Positions 28,713-41,678 of a stretch of 64,000 bases of DNA are shown here, piece after piece. The notes below the pieces were generated by a model, which was not told the DNA's origin, did no database searches, and saw nothing but the letters and a program-made list of their open reading frames with translations. The translations under genes were made by a program, and so were the position numbers. Numbering within the stretch: position 1 is the stretch's first letter; the number at the start of each line of letters is the position of its first letter. Source of the stretch: Isoetes taiwanensis. Lineage: Eukaryota; Streptophyta; Lycopodiopsida; Isoetales; Isoetaceae. The stretch is taken from positions 3,942,356 through 4,006,355 of the forward strand of contig JAJEKV010000019.1 in assembly GCA_021234155.1 (NCBI GenBank), given 5' to 3'.

Positions 28713-31466
28713 CACGGACTCGGGATGGACAAGGACCTTCTTTCCTTTAAGTAATTTATACTTCTGATGGCAGCCAGGTATTAGCTGAAAATAGTTACCT
28801 GATATAACTTCATCACCACGGTAAAATTGATTCCCATAGTCATCCATGACGTCTATTTCAAGAGCATGTTTCACTTCCGTGCATTGTATGATATAATAGG
28901 CCACCCCTTCATAATTGTCTGGAGCTGCGAATGATCCGAAGTAATCTCCAACTTGGATTGTCTCATCCACATTGTCTATGTCATTTGCCCACAAGTCTTC
29001 TAGCTCATTCTCATCATCTCCTAGACTGTTCTGATTTGTAGGCTCTAGTTTTCTTAAATCCCACTTACCACAATGGCCAACATTCTCACAAGCAGGCCAA
29101 TCAAAACTTATGCATGCCTTGCAAAAACATGAAAGAGACCTGCATAGTAGCTTGGTTGGATCACTAGGGTCTATCGATGAGACGCAATGAATTGTCTGCA
29201 CACCTTTGACTGGCAACACGTCAAGTCTTTGTCTTCTGTCAATGTTAGTAACCTCCCAAAAAACCCGTTCCACATCTGATTTTTTTTCTCTCAAAACATC
29301 ACAAGCAGTTTTAGCATTTATGACCACCTTGCCCTCCTTCTTTCTTTGTTCTGCCTCAAGCCATAGCTTCGCAATAGCCCCTTCTCCATCATGTGTGCCT
29401 TTACCATGTCCTGAACCAAAAAAATCCATTGCATTCTTATTTTATGTTCATGATGATACCGGTTACATGATAGAATGCTAAATCTCGATTTGAATTGGGC
29501 TGCACACCCATCAGACCAAACTAAGTGAAACTTCTTCTCACTGCCATCGTTTTCTTGCAACCACTTAAGATGCAACCTGAATGCATCCTGTACAAAGTGA
29601 GTATCATGTGTCTTATCATCTGAAATGAAGAAGTGCACACATTTCCTCATTTTTCCATTAACCTTGAACATTGTGATATGAACTAAAATGCTGATCTGCT
29701 CGTTGTACCAATGTTGTGCTTGGATCTCATTGAATGGTTTTAGAGTATAATTCTCTGAGAAATCAACAATCGATAGTACAGCATCATCCCGAAGTGTTCT
29801 AATGGATTCCTTGAATTGCTTTCTTTGCCAATGTGCCACAAAGTTATGATGTACAAATTTAGCCATATGATCAAACATATTATCTAACATGCATTTTGCA
29901 CTGCTGTTCTTGTCAATCAGCTTCAACCTTCGAGAATTTCCTTTCTTCGAAGGTTCATTCACATAGCTATAGGCTTGCCATGCAACAGGTTCTTCAATGC
30001 TTTCACTCTCCTCCCTTGGACATAATTCAATCTTCTTTTTTCCACAATTTCCACAAGCTGAACTTATACATTTTAGATAGTGCCACTCCTCATCTTCTGC
30101 TCTGTCACATACCATGGCTCTCCAAAGCATGCTGACATTCTCAAATGTCCTTTTCTTTGCCTGACAAATTCCAGCATTATCTTCTGAGTTGCAAATTCTA
30201 CAATTGCAAGAGCAGTTCTCATGGACTTTTGACCTCATCATATTAAATGCCTTCCTAAACAAATCTGCCTACTCGTGTTTGACACAACAACAAGTGTTTC
30301 TTTCTTTTAGCTTCCGTATGCATGTTGGTTTTAAGTATATAAACTGTCTAATGCCAATTCCAACATCGGGATGCTGATCCACAAAGTTCTGATATAATTC
30401 AGCCTGTAAAATGCATAGTAACAGAGTTTACATTAATACATTTTCAAGATTTCAATTACATCTAGTATAGCTTCATATACAAATTACAATCTTGTCCACA
30501 TCCTACATTTATTACAGCTTTCACATCTATTACACATCCTACATCTTTCACATCCTTACTTTCAAGAGTCTACCTTGTAATACATCTCCAGAATGAATTT
30601 GAACAATTGGGAAGAAATGTAAAACAGAATTTCAGAACTTGTACAACCATAAAGCAAAGTAAATTTTCCTATTATTACACTCATAAGGTAAATTAGAAAG
30701 AATTATGAATATTGTTTCAATGTAAAGAATAACACCCAAGTACATATATTTGTATAATCAAATCAAGGCAATGTATAATTTGTACCTGTGTAATGTCAAT
30801 GTATTGAATTGCCTGTGTCCTTTTCTTCATCACATCTCTAACTTTTGGTGAGACTTTTGTGTTATCCAACCAAAATTGGGCAATCAAATTCTTCATAGCC
30901 TGATCTACAACATTTGTTCTGGGTTTTTGACCTGCTAATGCCCACAGATTTGCTCCACCTAATGACATTTCCTTCCTTCTTTTTGCTGCAAGGCTCATAT
31001 TCCGTGGATGTAATTTCAACAATTTGGCTGCCTTTGTACGCTTCAATGATTCTCCCTCTTTTCCAACTACCATAGCAAGAACAGAGTGTTTAGCAGCAAG
31101 TTTATCATTGCTATTTGCTCTTTTCACCTCTTGAAGGCCATCCCTGAGATTTTTTACCATTTTTTCCTTCACAATAGCCTCTTCAGGCTTCCCAAGGATG
31201 GGTTCGAATAGAAAACATAACCTTTTATCCGGCAAGAGTCTTTTGGCAAAAGTAATTTGATGTTTTGGGTCCAAATTAGAGACTTGTTGTACAATAAGAT
31301 TGAACAGCTTCATTCACCTTTCTTCTTACACCTTTTGTCACATATCCAGCATCACAAGATTTTCATTTTGACTTCCCTTGGGAACCTGTTGGGTTCTTGC
31401 CCTGATTCGATTCATCAGTAGAGTCTTCTGCTCTTGCTTCCAACCTACCTTCTTCCATAGCTTTGT
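28697..31466 (-). pseudogene. DDE/RNase-H-like transposase-type gene with an intron
   Basis: Exon 1 is 31313-30786 (possibly starting from ATG 31466 after a stop and frame change), followed by a GT-AG intron (30785-30404) and exon 2 (30403 leftward). Exon 1 has a basic, helical N-terminus (HPRNMSLAAKRR). Exon 2 has a Cys-rich region (ERNTCCCVKHE; CxC and CxxC clusters), then candidate catalytic blocks VDFSENY, LVWSDGCAAQFKSRF and FFGSGHGKGTHDGEG, in the spacing of D-D-D/E enzymes. I recall similar uncharacterised proteins in many animals. A TAG at 30269-30271, a frame change near 29430 and the LINE insertion disable it. A role as transposase is inferred. Confidence 0.7.
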
Positions 31467-33000
31467 CACCCAAAACAATGAATTCCGCCACTGTAAAAAC
31501 AAGATCAAAATGGGGCTTTCTGATTTTTTAGGTTCGATTGATCTGGGAACAAATTGAATCGGTTGGGAGGAGAATTCGAGGAGTCCGAAATCGAAGGTGA
31601 TTCCAATTTCAAATTCATTGCACGAATTTTGTTAGTTACCATAATTAAATATGGAATCTTTCACGTTGGTTGCTAGCATTAAATGTCATGTAAAATCTAA
31701 TTTTTTCCCCCTAACTACACTAACCTAGTGTAACCTATTATTACATTATACAAGAAATATGAGACACCCTTTCGTGCAACTACCCTCTTTTTCTATTTGA
31801 TAACTAAGTTCTAACTTCATAGTGGATAGTTTTATATGTTAGCATGGACCATGTGCACCCTCTTCCTATGCCTTGATACAATTGCACTTGCTCTTTTAAG
31901 GCTCATCCTTCATTTTGGCTACTCTTGTGTGATTCAAGAGTTTAGCAATTGTATAAACATAGTATGTCCTAAAAATATGCAAGAATATTACACCCCCAAA
32001 TAGCAAGCATAAATTTAACAAAAGTCGCCCGCCATCTTACCTTTAAGAATTTGTATCCTTTTGAATCTACAACCTCTGATTAGAAAATAAATAAAAGATG
32101 ATTGTTCCCACATCATTATTTATCCAATGTACTCTAAAAATTTACGACGCAAATTATTACTTAGCACCTTGCCCTCAAGAACACCCAATTATAGGATCCT
32201 CATAACTAACTTATACAACTCCCTCTAATAAATGTTTCAATATAATGCATTATTGTGAAAGCTTGATGAGAGCTCGGAGTGGCGACGCTAAGCACACCTT
32301 TTGAGGCTTTTGAGTTTCAATATAAGGCATTGCTCCAAAAGCTGTTGAGAGCCCAGCGCACCGAGCACCCCTTACGAGTTACCCCTAGATTGAGAAAAAC
32401 ATAAAATGATATGCTTGGATCATTCGTTTTAAAGAATGTTCCATATGCCGCCAAATCTAGAATATTTCAAAAGGTACCTTAAGAGGTTGGATTATAGATT
32501 CTAGATCATAACCAACAATTACTACACCACATTAAAGACCATATAGTCTAACTGCAGCTTCCTAGCCCAGCAACGTACAAACCAGCCAACGAATGACCTT
32601 GAAAAATGATGCAACATATACCCAACTTATGCCCAACAATGCTAGGCACCATTACTAGTAAATAGTAAAATGATATGCTAGGTATATGTGCAATGATATG
32701 TAAAGGTACATATTAATCAAAGTTTCAACTACATTTATTACGAACATTGCTGCGCATAAGCTGGAAGCCTGTAAATGTTTTGGCGCAATGAGAACAGCGT
32801 AACGATGCCCAACATTGTTGGGCTTTACTTGAAAACATGAAATGCACGCATGCACCTACCTCTACATAAAACTGCAGCGAACCTAAACCTTAAGCCTAGC
32901 ATGGAAACTTGGCCGTCCTGTGGCATCAAATTTTGACCATCGGATCACTTTCGTGAAGACACGTACTGTCGAACATTTCTTAAAAAAAAGGTTCCACAAG
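31320..33000. other. AT-rich region upstream of the DDE-like gene
   Basis: No gene recognised. It includes two related copies of an approximately 84-bp sequence beginning GTTTCAATATAA (near 32233 and 32315). I looked for terminal inverted repeats matching the left side of the Ulp1 locus and found none by eye. Confidence 0.4.
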
Positions 33001-33007
33001 CTATGGA

Positions 33008-33250
33008 GTGAGACAAGTAGATGGGAGCGACTGCAATTGCTATGAGAAGCGAGATTATGTCCATGTTGTCAGTTATAGGTTATTGAAGATAAAAACAATA
33101 CTCTCTGCTTTTGAGATGGTCAGGAATCATTATTTGACTTTAGCATTCCATTCCAGGCTTCCACAACTTCTCAGAGCCCCATCTGTGTATGACTTGGCAT
33201 TATACATACTTGAGGTTCTAGATGAGCGTCTTCAATTATTGAGCCCTTAG
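33008..33250 (+). pseudogene. Unidentified exon-like frame
   Basis: The last 55 codons have ordinary helical protein composition (VRNHYLTLAFHSRLPQLLRAP ... LALYILEVLDERLQLL) and end in TAG. It may be a terminal exon fragment of a captured gene. No family recognised. Confidence 0.3.
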
Positions 33251-33710
33251 TAGTCATCATCACTTACTTCGTCTTGCTTGTCTAGTATCATCATTATAGA
33301 CATGGGTTTTTTAATCCTAGCTAACTGAATTCTTTTCTCAAATGCATTAATAATTTCTCATTCTAAGCACCCCTACCCATCATGTGTGATCTCTCCAAAG
33401 ATGATATGCGCACAATACGTCTCCACAGCGCCATACAACGAATGCAAAGTACATCTACTAAGTTCTACAACACAAAACAAGCAAACCATGGAATGATGAA
33501 ACCTAACCTACTCTCTACAGAAACCATGAAAATATATTTTCAAGCCACCAGAAGGCAACCCCTCGTGCGCAGCACCTTGTTTAGTTTGTGCGAAAACCAT
33601 CTTGTTTGGGTAGAAGATGCATCGTTATTTAGTTCTTTTTGGATCTCGATAGCTAAGCCTTATCAAATTGTTTGACGGCCAGTGCCTTGGTGTGAGTAAT
33701 TTAAAATACC

Positions 33711-36100
33711 CTTTTTTTTTTTTTTTTTTTTTGAGAGTAAGAATATGATATATATTAAAGGTTACTATAATACATATTTCCTATATATAGGAATAATAGG
33801 CAATGAATCACAAGTACCAAATTTAGACAAGGAGCAACCTTTGCAAGTTGAGGCTCGGATCATCCCCAGGATCATCCTCAGATACCCAGTGACATTTAAA
33901 GAACATAAAGAAGCCTTGAATCCTGCCAATCCTGTCCAAAGCTTTGTTGTAGTAACGTCCAAACTTTCGATGGTGGGCTAAAGCCATAAGTGCCACCTCC
34001 ATATTTAAGATGTTCCTCAGCTTGTCTAAAGAAAAGTGCTGCCCACCAATAGCAATTCCACATCTATGTTTCTAGATTGCCCAGAGTACTATATTAACCA
34101 GCGATGCTGATACTATATCCCCATCAGTTACGACCAGTATCTCTGGCCAAATACATTGTTCTGACCTAATACCAACGAGAGGATCTACCCACTCCCCGAA
34201 GTCCAGAACCTTGGGACAGAAAAATAAGTGTGAGAGGGTTTCAATATTATTGCAGCCAAGTGGGCAGCTGTCCATAGCGAGCACTCCCCTTTGATGGAGC
34301 ACCTTTATAGTGTTGATTCCGCCCTGCAAGGCTAGCCATCTAAAGAATTGTAATCTTTTAGAGCAGATGGTTGACCATGAATTGACTAGTAATTGTGACG
34401 TGAGCACGACATCCACACCTAATCTGCCAGCAGCTTTTTGGGGGAGTCTGGGCGAAGGAGATAGTAGATAGTGCTAACAAACATATTTCTCTTCCCCATT
34501 GCAAGACCATCTGTCATTTGGGCCATCCTTCCCTGAGAGGGCATTCAAAGTCCCACGTATTTCCCGAAAGATCTTCCTGTCCCCTTCTCCTGCACCCTGA
34601 ACCATTCCTTTAAAGCGGGACTAGGAGAGCCACTGCACACCATCCCATAGATGTCCTACTGTGGTGAACCCTGCTTGTCTCCATTTGGTAAAGATACAAG
34701 GATGTGTGAGTGTAAGAGGGAGGCCGCATCCATATCCGTGTGTTCCTGAAGATGCTTAGTTTTCCAGCTTCCCAAGGGGCATCCATCAGATCAAATAGAC
34801 TTTGAACTACCAACCAAGCCTCCAACACCTTTCTCATAACAGGAGACGTGCCAGGGGCAATTTTATAGCTATAGAAAAAGGACCCAATTTCCTCATGGGG
34901 TAAGGATGTCTTACCTCTTAATGTACATTGCGGAAGCCAGTACTTGACAAAGTGCAATGCAGGCGAGGTAACCCCGTGTAATGCTCTCCACACATATTTT
35001 CCAGCTAGTGCTTGAGCTTGAGTTTCCAGGTCCTTACATCCTAGTCCTCCATCCCTTTTATCCCTACACATTTCGGACCAAGCCACCTTGTGCCTACCTT
35101 CCCCCCATATAAATTTCTGAATAATGGTTTGAATTTGGCTGTAAACACCCTTTTGAGCCACAAAGCCGAGGAGTAGTACACATGGGATGCTGCTAGAACT
35201 GCCTTAGCAACTGCTATTTTGCCAGCAATAGAGAGGCCTTTGGCTGACCACAAGTTAACCTTTTTTCTCAGATTATCTAGAATAGAAGTCCATTTCCCTT
35301 TCAAGTTATCTGAAAGATCCAATGGTAGACCGAGCAGTTTGGTAGCCTCATATTTAAGAACTCGAAAGCCAAAAGCAGCAACCCTGGGGTCAATATAGAT
35401 GGCCATAGAACAACACACAATACACATTGAGATGTATCCCTGACATTTCCAAATGCATCTAGAGCTTCAAGGAAAGACATAAACCTGAGAGACATGAAGG
35501 TATCGTCTGCATATTGCATTATTGTAAGCCTGTCTTAGGAGTTCGGTAACTACAGACCAGAGATATTACTCTCAAATACTTTATATTCCACTATCTTAGT
35601 AAGTAAGTTGGCTATGATTAGAAATAAATAGTGTGCCAGAGGGCAACCCTGCCTAATTCCCTTCCAAAGTTCAAAAACTCCTGATGGCTGCCCATTGATA
35701 AGGACTGATGCTGAGGCAAGCTTATTCAAGCCTAGGGCTAGCTCAACAAATAAGGGGTCAAATCCCATGTGTAACATAATGTCCTACAGACCTCTCCATC
35801 GGAGGGAATCATAAGCTTTGCAAAAGTCCAACTTAAGAAAGACATTATTCTGCTTATAGAGTTTACACCAGTGCAATCCCTCCGTAGCCACAACAAAATT
35901 ATCTAGAATATGCATGTTAGGTAAGAAAGCTGTTTGTTCACCAGCAATAATTCTATTGAGTATGGGCTTGAGCCGATTGGCTATTATTTTCATAATAACC
36001 TTGTAGAGCACATTGGTCAATGCTATAGGCCTCCATTCGCATAGTTTTTTTAGGCTTGGCTACCTTGGGGATCAAAGAGATGAAGCAGCTGGGCAGAGGT
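33711..36100 (-). mobile_element. Decayed, 5'-truncated L1-type LINE
   Basis: A T run at about 33711-33732 is the poly(A) tail of a minus-strand element. Frame-broken pieces of one reverse transcriptase follow in order: the FISLIPKVAKPKK block (36090-36020), LTNVLYKVIMKIIANRLKP and LDNFVVATEGLHW (36020-35784), GIRQGCPLAHYLF (35777-35550), the catalytic MQYADDT (35519), EATKLLGLPL and IQKFIWGEGRHK (35427-34610), and a zf-RVT end (CPLGCNNIETLSHLFFCP, 34416-34072). It is related to, but clearly diverged from, the LINE at 21903. It stops at about 36095, where the RTE-like LINE begins. Confidence 0.9.
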
Positions 36101-37875
36101 AGCAGAGGTGCAGGCCCTCGCGCAGGCAAGATTCAGACCCCGGCACTCAACCATTGACCACATCTTCACGTTGCGAACTCTGGTTGAAGACAGCAGGAAC
36201 CGCCGTCAGGATCTATATTGTTGCTTTGTGGATTTTGTGAAGGCGTTTAACACTGTGCCTCAAGAAAAACTATGGGCAAGATTGCGACAGCTGGGGGTTC
36301 CTGTAGATTTGCAGAATGCAGTGTACAGGCTATATGAAAGATGCTCGGGTCGGTTGCAGCCGACAAGCCAAGCATTTGATAGTAGTATCGGGGTTCGTCA
36401 GGGATGCCCTATCTCCCCCAACATTGTTTGGGCTTTATGTTGATCAATTGGAGAGTTGGCTTACTGATAATGGGGGCGACGGAGCTCACCTTCTCTACCA
36501 ACATGCAACGATATCTCGATGCCCTGGACACATTCTGCCAAGCGACTGATATGCGCGTCAACCTGGCCAAGACTAAGGTGGTTTTCATATCATCTTCATG
36601 TCAGCCAAGGATCCCCTCCTTCAGTTACGGAGGGCAGAATGTAAAAGTAGCATCCACGTACAAATATTTGGGAGTGGAGTTTCCTTTTACTATGCACTGG
36701 GACACATCCATACGGTTACGAGTGACGACGGGCTGGAAGGCACTATATGCAATGAAAAACAATAGAGCGGAGTCATAGAGCGGAGTTGTATGATTGGGCC
36801 CATCAGTTACACATGTTCAAGGTCTTAGTGGAGCATGTCCTTTTATACGGGGTTGAAGTATGGGCCCAGTAGTATCCCTCGCTACTTGGAATGACTTGGA
36901 GCAGGTGCAGAAAGCCTTCTTGGTACGAGCACTAGGGGTGAAGTCCACAGTCCCATATCAAATTCTACTGCAGGAGACAGGATTCTTGCCTCTTCAGAGG
37001 GTGGCCCTTGATCGCCACATTGTCTATTTTCAGAAGGTGGTCAATATGGACGATGCTCTCTCCCTAAACTAGCTTATATCATGGCAATGGGGCCGCAACG
37101 CCTCAAGGCCTGCTGGAGGGAAAAGAGAGCTCAATGGTTGGCTAGATGGAATGTGCAGGAGCACAGGTGCATACATGTGCAAACAGAGGCAGATCGCCAT
37201 AGCTTGATCAAGGCAATATCTTGACGCTTGCTTCCGCAGCAAGCTTTGGGATGTCAGTGCCCTTGAACATGTCAAGACAGCACACTACCAGTGCCACATA
37301 AATCCCACATTGGAACGAGACCCGCAATGCTACCTCCGTACTCACTTGCCCATGAAAAGGCACAGATTCATTGCCTCCATTCGCACAGGGGCACATCATC
37401 TTCGAATTGAGACAGGCAGATGGATTGGTGAGCCACGCAGGACAGGTTCTGTCAATGGTGCCAAATGGGAGTCATTGAGGATGAATCTCATACCCTTCAA
37501 AGTTGCCCAGCATATGATCAAATCCGGACGCGCTATGCTGAGTTGGTCAGACCTGGCCAGCCACTACATGTGACATTGAGCACACCATCCGTATGGGTAT
37601 TGGAATCATACCTTCAGGAGGTTATGGACATGCAAGATCAGCTATGTCCTCAGGCACAAACTTGACATGCATATATACATTTATTTCATGATGATGTATA
37701 TTTGTACAGTTTGACAGCATTCTTATTACTGCCACGGTTTTTCCCTCGAAAACCCTTCGGAGCGGGGGTTCTTTAACCTGGGCAGTAATAAGTTTGTTGC
37801 ACTCCTTCTGGGTCCCATAGGCCGATTGGTCTTAGTGGACGATAAAAAATCATCCTTATTCTTATTCATTCTTAA
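36100..37875 (+). mobile_element. RTE-like LINE, copy 1 (5' truncated)
   Basis: Begins in reverse transcriptase at ARFRPRHSTIDHIFTLRTL, then CCFVDFVKAFNTV, IGVRQGCPISP, a truncated catalytic region (the YADD segment present in copy 3 is deleted here), INLAKTK-type NLAKTKVVF and YKYLGVEF. It ends with a zinc motif (SHTLQSC) and a stop near 37663. The 3' UTR has the conserved hairpin (37722-37792) and the family end GTGGACGATAAAAAA followed by pyrimidine-rich microsatellite-like repeats. RTE-like is my best placement; the clade is uncertain. Confidence 0.85.
37722..37792 (+). other. 3'-UTR hairpin of RTE-like LINE, copy 1
   Basis: A perfect 12-bp stem, CTTATTACTGCC (37722-37733) with GGCAGTAATAAG (37781-37792). 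An inner weaker arm AACCC / GGGTT surrounds TTCGG. The same structure occurs in copy 2. Confidence 0.85.
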
Positions 37876-37986
37876 TCCCAATACACGGAGCGAGTAGAAA
37901 GAAAGAATATAAGCATCATCCAAGTATCCATCATCATCATAATAACATATGGAAGAGATTTTAATCATTCCATCTATTCAAAGAAG

Positions 37987-38412
37987 TGTTAGCGGAGATA
38001 TAAGCTATCTAGAGACTAACCAGTCTCTTGGCTGGAGCCATTATCATGAAAAGTCTCCATTCTTCAGGTCTATTGGCAAGAACTGGTAGCTGATCCTCCT
38101 CTCCTCTTTCCAAATCGATTTCGGGGCAGAAATGGGAATAGACCCCTATTTCTCCTCTCAAATTGGCAAGTCCCACTTGGCCAATCGAGTTGGGCCTGGT
38201 GGCACTCCCTTATTGGCTCCATTTAACTAAATATAACTTAATTAGCATAATTAGGTTAATTATCCACTAATTTTATTAGCATAGCTAATAAAATCCATTT
38301 TAAGTGAACCCAAGTTATTCCCTATTGACCTTTAGGGTCTAGTTAAATACTAGTGACGTGTCATTTCAGGCATACATATATCATATAAATACCTGGAACA
38401 TCACATGAGACA
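37987..38412. repeat. Possible solo LTR
   Basis: Starts TGTTAG and ends AGACA, flanked by AGAAG on both sides (37982-37986 and 38413-38417). Against it, a TATA-like TATAAATA sits only about 20 bp before the proposed end, too close for an LTR promoter, so the true right edge may lie further on. Confidence 0.3.
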
Positions 38413-38459
38413 AGAAGATTGCTACAACAGCAGTGTAAGAGAAATATCTTTTCCTGTTT

Positions 38460-38769
38460 ATAGATATGGTCATGTAGTTGGCATGCAAGTAGCTCTGTTT
38501 TCTAAGTATTTGGCGATGTTGGGAACATCGCTCAGTGCGGCTTGAAGAGTTGTCCTATGTGCGAAGTATCCTATGCATGGGGAAAGCTCTACCAAGGAAG
38601 GGCCTACCTTAGCATGAAACTCTCGTATGATCTCTTGGCAATGTGATGTAGCATTTATGGTGGCCTCTACATCAATTTCTTTTTAGAAGACAACAAAGAC
38701 ACAGTTGATGTCGGCCTCTGCCACATGAGCAGTGGCGTTGTACCATCGCTTGAAGGAAGAAGTGGACAT
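38460..38769 (-). pseudogene. Unidentified open frame with one stop
   Basis: A minus-strand frame from ATG 38769 (MSTSSFKRWYNATAHVAEAD) reads with protein-like composition for about 100 codons, broken by one stop. No family recognised. Confidence 0.25.
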
Positions 38770-38779
38770 GATGTTGATG

Positions 38780-41260
38780 TGAATGGGCTTAAAAAATAGA
38801 TATGCAAGTGCCTCTATGATCAGGAAATCATCTTGGAGTGAAGAGTGAAACTGTAAGTTGCAAATGAGGGTTATGAGTTATTTATAGGCAAACCTTTTTT
38901 TTTTTTTTTTATTATTATTGATACATGGTTTTTGTTGGGCTATGAATAAAGGATATCCCGAAGAAGTAAAAGTGTGCTTATATGCTTCCTAAGGCAGATG
39001 GGAAAAGGCATTAGGAGAGATTTTGTATGGGGATTGTAAATAAACATCCCATATGTTCCTTTTATGTGAAAAGGTCACGTAAATGCTTAGTTTCGAAACA
39101 TGTCTAGTGTGGTACACCATAAACATAGAAAAAGTATAAAAGTAACGATTGTAAAGTGCATGCATATGCTTTTCTTCAATGCATGTGCCTTTTTAACTAA
39201 ATTTGTCCAAGTGTAAAGCTTTTTGATATAATTTTTCTTAGGACAAATATGATGGTTTGTAGAAAACCTTGGATTAACTTAAGGTTTCGTTTTTTAGCAC
39301 GAATACTTTGGCTACATGCTCTACATCTTTTACAGATACGGCCATGGCTCTAAGGGGAATTCGAAAAAATTCCATGGGCATAACATGCACATAAGGTCCA
39401 CCAAGGCAGTTGCTCATGCGCAACAAATTGGCAAGCTAGTGGATGTATTGAGAGCACTACCAAGTGGAAAGACATTTGCACTACCAAGTGGAAAGACATT
39501 TCTGTAAGTACTAGACCTATCGCTTTGCCCTAATCAGGATGCATATAAGGAATGACTAGGGCTAGCCGAGGTGTGCCTTAGGGTTTATGCTTCTGTCGCC
39601 TTTAGCATGGGTACAAGAAAAGGAGATCTAGATAGGATCCCGAAAAATGCTAGAAGGGCAGAAGAAAAGGAAGTATGTCTTTCAATTTCATAGGCCACAA
39701 CATGTTCTGGCCGTAACATGTTCTTCTTGCAAGACCACAAGGTGAAGATGCCGGCTGCCTATGATGACTAACTGTTATTTGAGAGTGTTCCGTTAGTAGA
39801 AAAAGCTCTTAAGCTAAGAAGCTGTCCGGAACTGTATGCCGTTTAGCATCCCTTCATAAGAACCATGTTGAAAATTTTCTATGGAGAAGGCAGCATTGCA
39901 GCTTGAGGCAAACACGAGCAAGCTGGATGCAACACCAGGAATGATTTCATGCATAAATCATCCAATCTTCAACGTCATACTCAGGTTTGAGATTATATTT
40001 GCATTTAGATGCTTAAGAGATGTACAGATCCGAATAATCTTGAGGATTAGATTGCTTGAGAGTTCTAATGAATTATAAAATTCATGTAGAATCGGTTAAA
40101 GACTTAAGGGTGTCAGCATTCATTGCATAGATCCTGGCATCTAATATAAATAAATGTGCATCTAGTTTATTTAAACGTACAGGTTGTAGATAATATAGTG
40201 GACACATGATGCAGGTTGTAAGGTGCTCTTGATACACATCATAATAAAGCAGTGATTACTCAAATCATAAGAGCAGGCTAGTAATATGTAAATTATATTT
40301 TGCTATGTGCACAGAAGATTGATTGTGCATAAAGGATTCTGCACATTTAACATAATGCATTTAAACAAGCTGCATAAAGTTAGGAATATGCTGTTTAATG
40401 TGCCCGGAGGTTTGAATATGGCTCATGGGTCTGGCTTTATTTTAGAGCCTCAAGTTTTTCAGGAGAATATTGGCTGAATGATAGTTTAGACTGATGAAGA
40501 ACCGTGCTGATATAACAGTATGACCACATGCTTATTTTGCTTCTTAAATGTCTTGTTATTTATGTAGGACTGCAAAATTGCTATGTTTAAAAGCTTCTGC
40601 TGTCCCCTTCTATAACTGACCTTACCCAATGTAATGTTTGTATTAAACAAGCAGGGTGAAGGGCTATAAACCTATAAGATCTTATGACACCTGCTACCCT
40701 AAGCAGTGCAACCATGACTAATGCTTGTATTTGTTTTTTTGGGTGCAGGTAACAGGATCTTATACTCCCTGCTATGTTTTTTTTCAAGAAATGGAAGTGC
40801 GTCTAAGATCAAGGACTTATTCTTGTAAATTGGACTTAGACAATCATTGAAGATTGTTTGGTGAACTCTATAGTGCATTTTGGATGGGTTAACCAGTCCT
40901 TAGGTTGAATCTTAAGCTAAAAATCATCTGATGATAAGGTATTTATTCAAACTTTTGTGGGAAAGGTGTAATGACATTATGGTAATGATTTTTTTCCCTT
41001 GTTCAGTTTATGACAATAATTTTATTAAGGTATCAAGTTTAAGGAAAATTGTAACCAGATCTTGGCCTTGTATTGATGGCACCTAGTCAGTACGAGGACT
41101 GCTTATTGAATCCTTTGTTTATGTCTATCACTTTGAGGTCTAACTAGATATGTTCTAGGTAGTCTAAGGTTGTGAGCATGTAGAGGACTTTCTAATGATT
41201 TTATTGCAACAAATTTCATCCAATTTGGAGGTGGTTTGGGTGAGTTATGGCCGCTTAATC
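38780..41260. other. AT-rich spacer with small fragments
   Basis: Contains a T18-type run near 38888-38909. An open frame at 39316-39507 includes a 24-bp perfect tandem duplication (CACTACCAAGTGGAAAGACATT core, about 39457-39504), and an exon-like frame at 39881-40078 starts MEKAALQLEANTSKLDA. No domain was recognised in either frame. Confidence 0.35.
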
Positions 41261-41263
41261 TGA

Positions 41264-41545
41264 CCACTCACACAGGGCACGAGAGGCCTGAACTAAATTT
41301 TATAAGGCCTTGGGTGCACTCTATAAGTGGTGGGCTTCTGTTGAGGTCCTAGGTGACTCCAAAATCTTGGCATGAAGGCAAAATCTTTTTTATCTCGTGG
41401 AGTTAAGCCAGAATATGCCCTTAGTTTCTTGTTTTGGACTTGTCTAGGCAGGGATCAGTGGGCAAACACTCACACAGTGCGCGAGATGGCTGAGCTAACG
41501 TTTAATTAAGGCCTTGGGTGCACTCTGTGAATGATGGGGCTCCAT
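41264..41545. repeat. Two diverged copies of a short repeat about 200 bp apart
   Basis: The segments near 41267-41340 and 41470-41545 share CACTCACACAG, a GCGAGA-like block and AAGGCCTTGGGTGCACTCT. They are direct, diverged copies. Origin unknown. Confidence 0.5.
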
Positions 41546-41678
41546 TTGGTCACTTTTTTGTCCAAATTAATCAAAACAAATTACACATGCCCTTATTATG
41601 ACTACATCAAAGACATTATTACAGTCCACAACTCAAATTAAACAACTTTTATATTACAACAATTTTATGTACATGGTT

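Noticed and set aside
6000-33000. Terminal inverted repeats around the Ulp1/NIF/DDE block
   Set aside because: I looked on both sides and found no convincing pair by eye; the element boundaries remain unknown.
38888-38909. T run as a retrotransposon tail
   Set aside because: No recognisable element sequence follows on the expected strand and no target duplication was found, so it is treated as a simple repeat.
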